In this document: one piece after another, positions 15,594-16,861 of the stretch
Numbering within the stretch: the stretch's first letter is position 1
Layout: each line of letters starts with the position of its first letter
Assembly: GCA_910580005.1 (NCBI GenBank)
Contig: CAJTXH010000056.1
Span: forward strand, 1 to 16,861
Length of the DNA: 16,861 nucleotides
DNA from: an uncultured Lachnospiraceae bacterium
GTDB lineage: Bacteria > Bacillota > Clostridia > Lachnospirales > Lachnospiraceae
Direction of reading: 5' to 3'
Translations under genes and position numbers: made by a program
The notes under the pieces: model-generated
Told to the model about the DNA's origin: nothing
What the model saw: the letters and a program-made list of their open reading frames with translations, nothing else
Database searches by the model: none

Positions 15594-16330
15594 ACCTTGC
15601 AATCCTTGTCTTTCTGGAATTTTACAATACGGAACTTCATATCCAGTGCATCAAACACCAGCATCCTGCCTGTAAGCAGCCCTCCTGCACCTGTAATATA
15701 TTTTACAGCTTCCATTGCCTGTAAACTTCCTGCTGTACCACAAACAGCACCTAAAATCCCTGCCTGGTTTCCTGTTGGGACAACGCCCTCTGGCGGAGGT
15801 TCTTTAAATAAACACCTGTAACATGGTGAAATGCCTGGCACATAGGTAAAAAGCTGTCCCTGGAAACGTGTTACACCTGCATGTGAAAATGCCTTTTTTG
15901 CTTTTACACATGCATCATTAATAAGAAACTTTGATGAAAAATTATCAGTTGCATCTATTATAAAATCGTAACCTTCTATTAAGTCCATTATATTGTCTTT
16001 ATCTGCAAATGTTTTATATATATTAACTTTAACATAAGGGTTTACAGCTTTCACTGCCCTTTCTGCTGATTCTGCCTTAGGCTTTCCTATGCTGTCTGTT
16101 GTATGCATTATCTGCCTCTGGAGATTTGAAAGTTCTACCTGGTCAGGGTCTGCAATGCCTAAAGTGCCTGTGCCTGCTGCCGCCAGGTAAAGCGCTGCTG
16201 GCGAACCAAGGCCTCCTGCACCTATTACCAGAACCTTTGCATCAAAAAGTTTCTGCTGGCCCTTTCTGCCAATTTCATCTATAACCAAGTGGCGCTGGTA
16301 TCTTACCATCTGCTCTTTGCCAAATTCCAT
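15581..16330 (-). CDS. E1-like adenylyltransferase, HesA/MoeB/ThiF family
   Basis: A 249-residue ATP-dependent enzyme of the type that adenylates the C-terminal glycine of a small sulfur carrier (ThiS, MoaD or relative). It has RYQRHLVIDEIG (10-21), the nucleotide loop GAGGLGSP (37-44), SNLQRQ, and DATDNF. Two zinc-binding pairs are present, Cys170/Cys173 in CYRC and Cys244/Cys247 in CKVC. The place where MoeB/Uba4 relatives carry a catalytic cysteine before AGVLG reads TGNQAGILG, so the thioester cysteine seems absent. ATG 16330 has GAGG five bases upstream; a GTG at 16360 is possible. It overlaps hemA by 13 bases, so it belongs to the same transcript. Which carrier it serves is unknown, since none is encoded nearby. 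Confidence 0.85.
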   Translation of the reverse strand: MEFGKEQMVRYQRHLVIDEIGRKGQQKLFDAKVLVIGAGGLGSPAALYLAAAGTGTLGIADPDQVELSNLQRQIMHTTDSIGKPKAESAERAVKAVNPYVKVNIYKTFADKDNIMDLIEGYDFIIDATDNFSSKFLINDACVKAKKAFSHAGVTRFQGQLFTYVPGISPCYRCLFKEPPPEGVVPTGNQAGILGAVCGTAGSLQAMEAVKYITGAGGLLTGRMLVFDALDMKFRIVKFQKDKDCKVCSV

Positions 16331-16449
16331 TTTAACCTCATTTCTGTAATGCCTTCCCACATCTTAAGTGTCTTACAGCCTGGGACATTAACACACTTGT
16401 TTGGTTTCTTTTCCAGGCATGCAACAGGTGCAAATGCTTAATTTTAATG

Positions 16450-16861
16450 TTAAGTACGTGTTACATCATTAAGCCACTTATATGTTTTATACCTCCATGT
16501 TGAAACAGGTATTTTTAATACTTCATCACAATAAAGTATAAAAGCCACTGCTGCCGCTGGCAGCCCAAGTGCAAATGCTGATATATACCCTATGATTATT
16601 GAAACTCCCCACATAAATGCCACATCAAGGAAAAAGCCAAACCTTGTATCACCACCGCCCCTGAATATGCCAACAATAAGAGTGGTATTATATGCCTGTG
16701 CTATTACATAATATGACATTATTAAAATCATTATTGATAACAGTCTCCTTGAATCATCTGATAAAACAAGCACTGACAGTATAACAGGCCTGGCACAAAG
16801 TATGACCAGGCTTCCAAAAACACCTGTCCCTATTGACAGCTTTATAAAACGCCCTCCGTAT
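16450..16861 (-). CDS. MATE-family transporter, C-terminal part (runs off the window)
   Basis: The final 136 residues of a multidrug/toxin extrusion type antiporter; the gene continues past position 16861. The frame reads GGRFIKLSIGTGVFGSLVIL, then a membrane helix around the former start of the visible C-terminal bundle, and NTTLIVGIFRGGGDTRFG, a motif characteristic of MATE proteins. Hydrophobic helices then alternate with short loops to a basic tail. MATE transporters use a sodium or proton gradient to export cationic compounds. There is no terminator hairpin before the adenylyltransferase gene 120 bases downstream, so read-through is possible. Confidence 0.88.
   Translation of the reverse strand, partial: YGGRFIKLSIGTGVFGSLVILCARPVILSVLVLSDDSRRLLSIMILIMSYYVIAQAYNTTLIVGIFRGGGDTRFGFFLDVAFMWGVSIIIGYISAFALGLPAAAVAFILYCDEVLKIPVSTWRYKTYKWLNDVTRT

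Overview
The window looks like a chromosomal segment from a low-GC anaerobic Firmicute, most likely a motile member of the Clostridia close to the Lachnospiraceae. This rests on the AT-rich composition, strong AGGAGG-type ribosome sites, the clostridial order of tetrapyrrole genes, and small flagellar-type genes with sigma-28-like promoters. The genus cannot be fixed from the sequence alone. No tRNA, rRNA, CRISPR array, insertion sequence or phage gene was seen, and no stretch without a gene exceeds about 280 bases.

Layout. (1) Positions 1-5050, plus strand: a sensing and export module made of an OmpR-family response regulator, a small histidine kinase with one membrane segment, an ABC ATPase, and an 835-residue permease with two FtsX-type halves. 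The kinase-ABC gap (1764-1860) carries direct repeats one helical turn apart just upstream of a -10 box, the expected place for the regulator to activate the transporter. (2) Positions 5051-8800: an accessory block. A minus-strand gene encodes a short protein whose C-terminal part resembles the flagellar cap protein FliD. A divergent gene encodes a cytoplasmic GH27 alpha-galactosidase with its own strong housekeeping promoter. A plus-strand gene encodes a 349-residue coiled-coil protein of unknown function. The FliD-like and coiled-coil genes both have sigma-28-like promoters, and the FliD-like leader also has a GGA-loop hairpin like those bound by CsrA. Factor-independent terminators bound the block on both sides. 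(3) Positions 8811-16330, minus strand: a seven-gene run, read right to left, made of an E1-like adenylyltransferase (HesA/MoeB/ThiF family), hemA, a SirC-type dehydrogenase, hemC, a cobA-hemD fusion, hemB and hemL. (4) Positions 16450-16861, minus strand: the C-terminal part of a MATE-family transporter that runs off the window.

How the genes work together. The tetrapyrrole genes encode every step from glutamyl-tRNA to sirohydrochlorin: HemA and HemL make 5-aminolevulinate, HemB makes porphobilinogen, HemC and HemD make uroporphyrinogen III, CobA makes precorrin-2, and SirC oxidises it. No gene of the protoheme branch is present, so the output is probably siroheme and/or cobalamin precursors. 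The regulator-kinase-ABC set is self-contained and probably responds to a membrane-active compound.

The least explained part is 5171-8697. Two poorly characterised proteins there appear to share late flagellar control, and they flank a sugar hydrolase that has a different promoter type.
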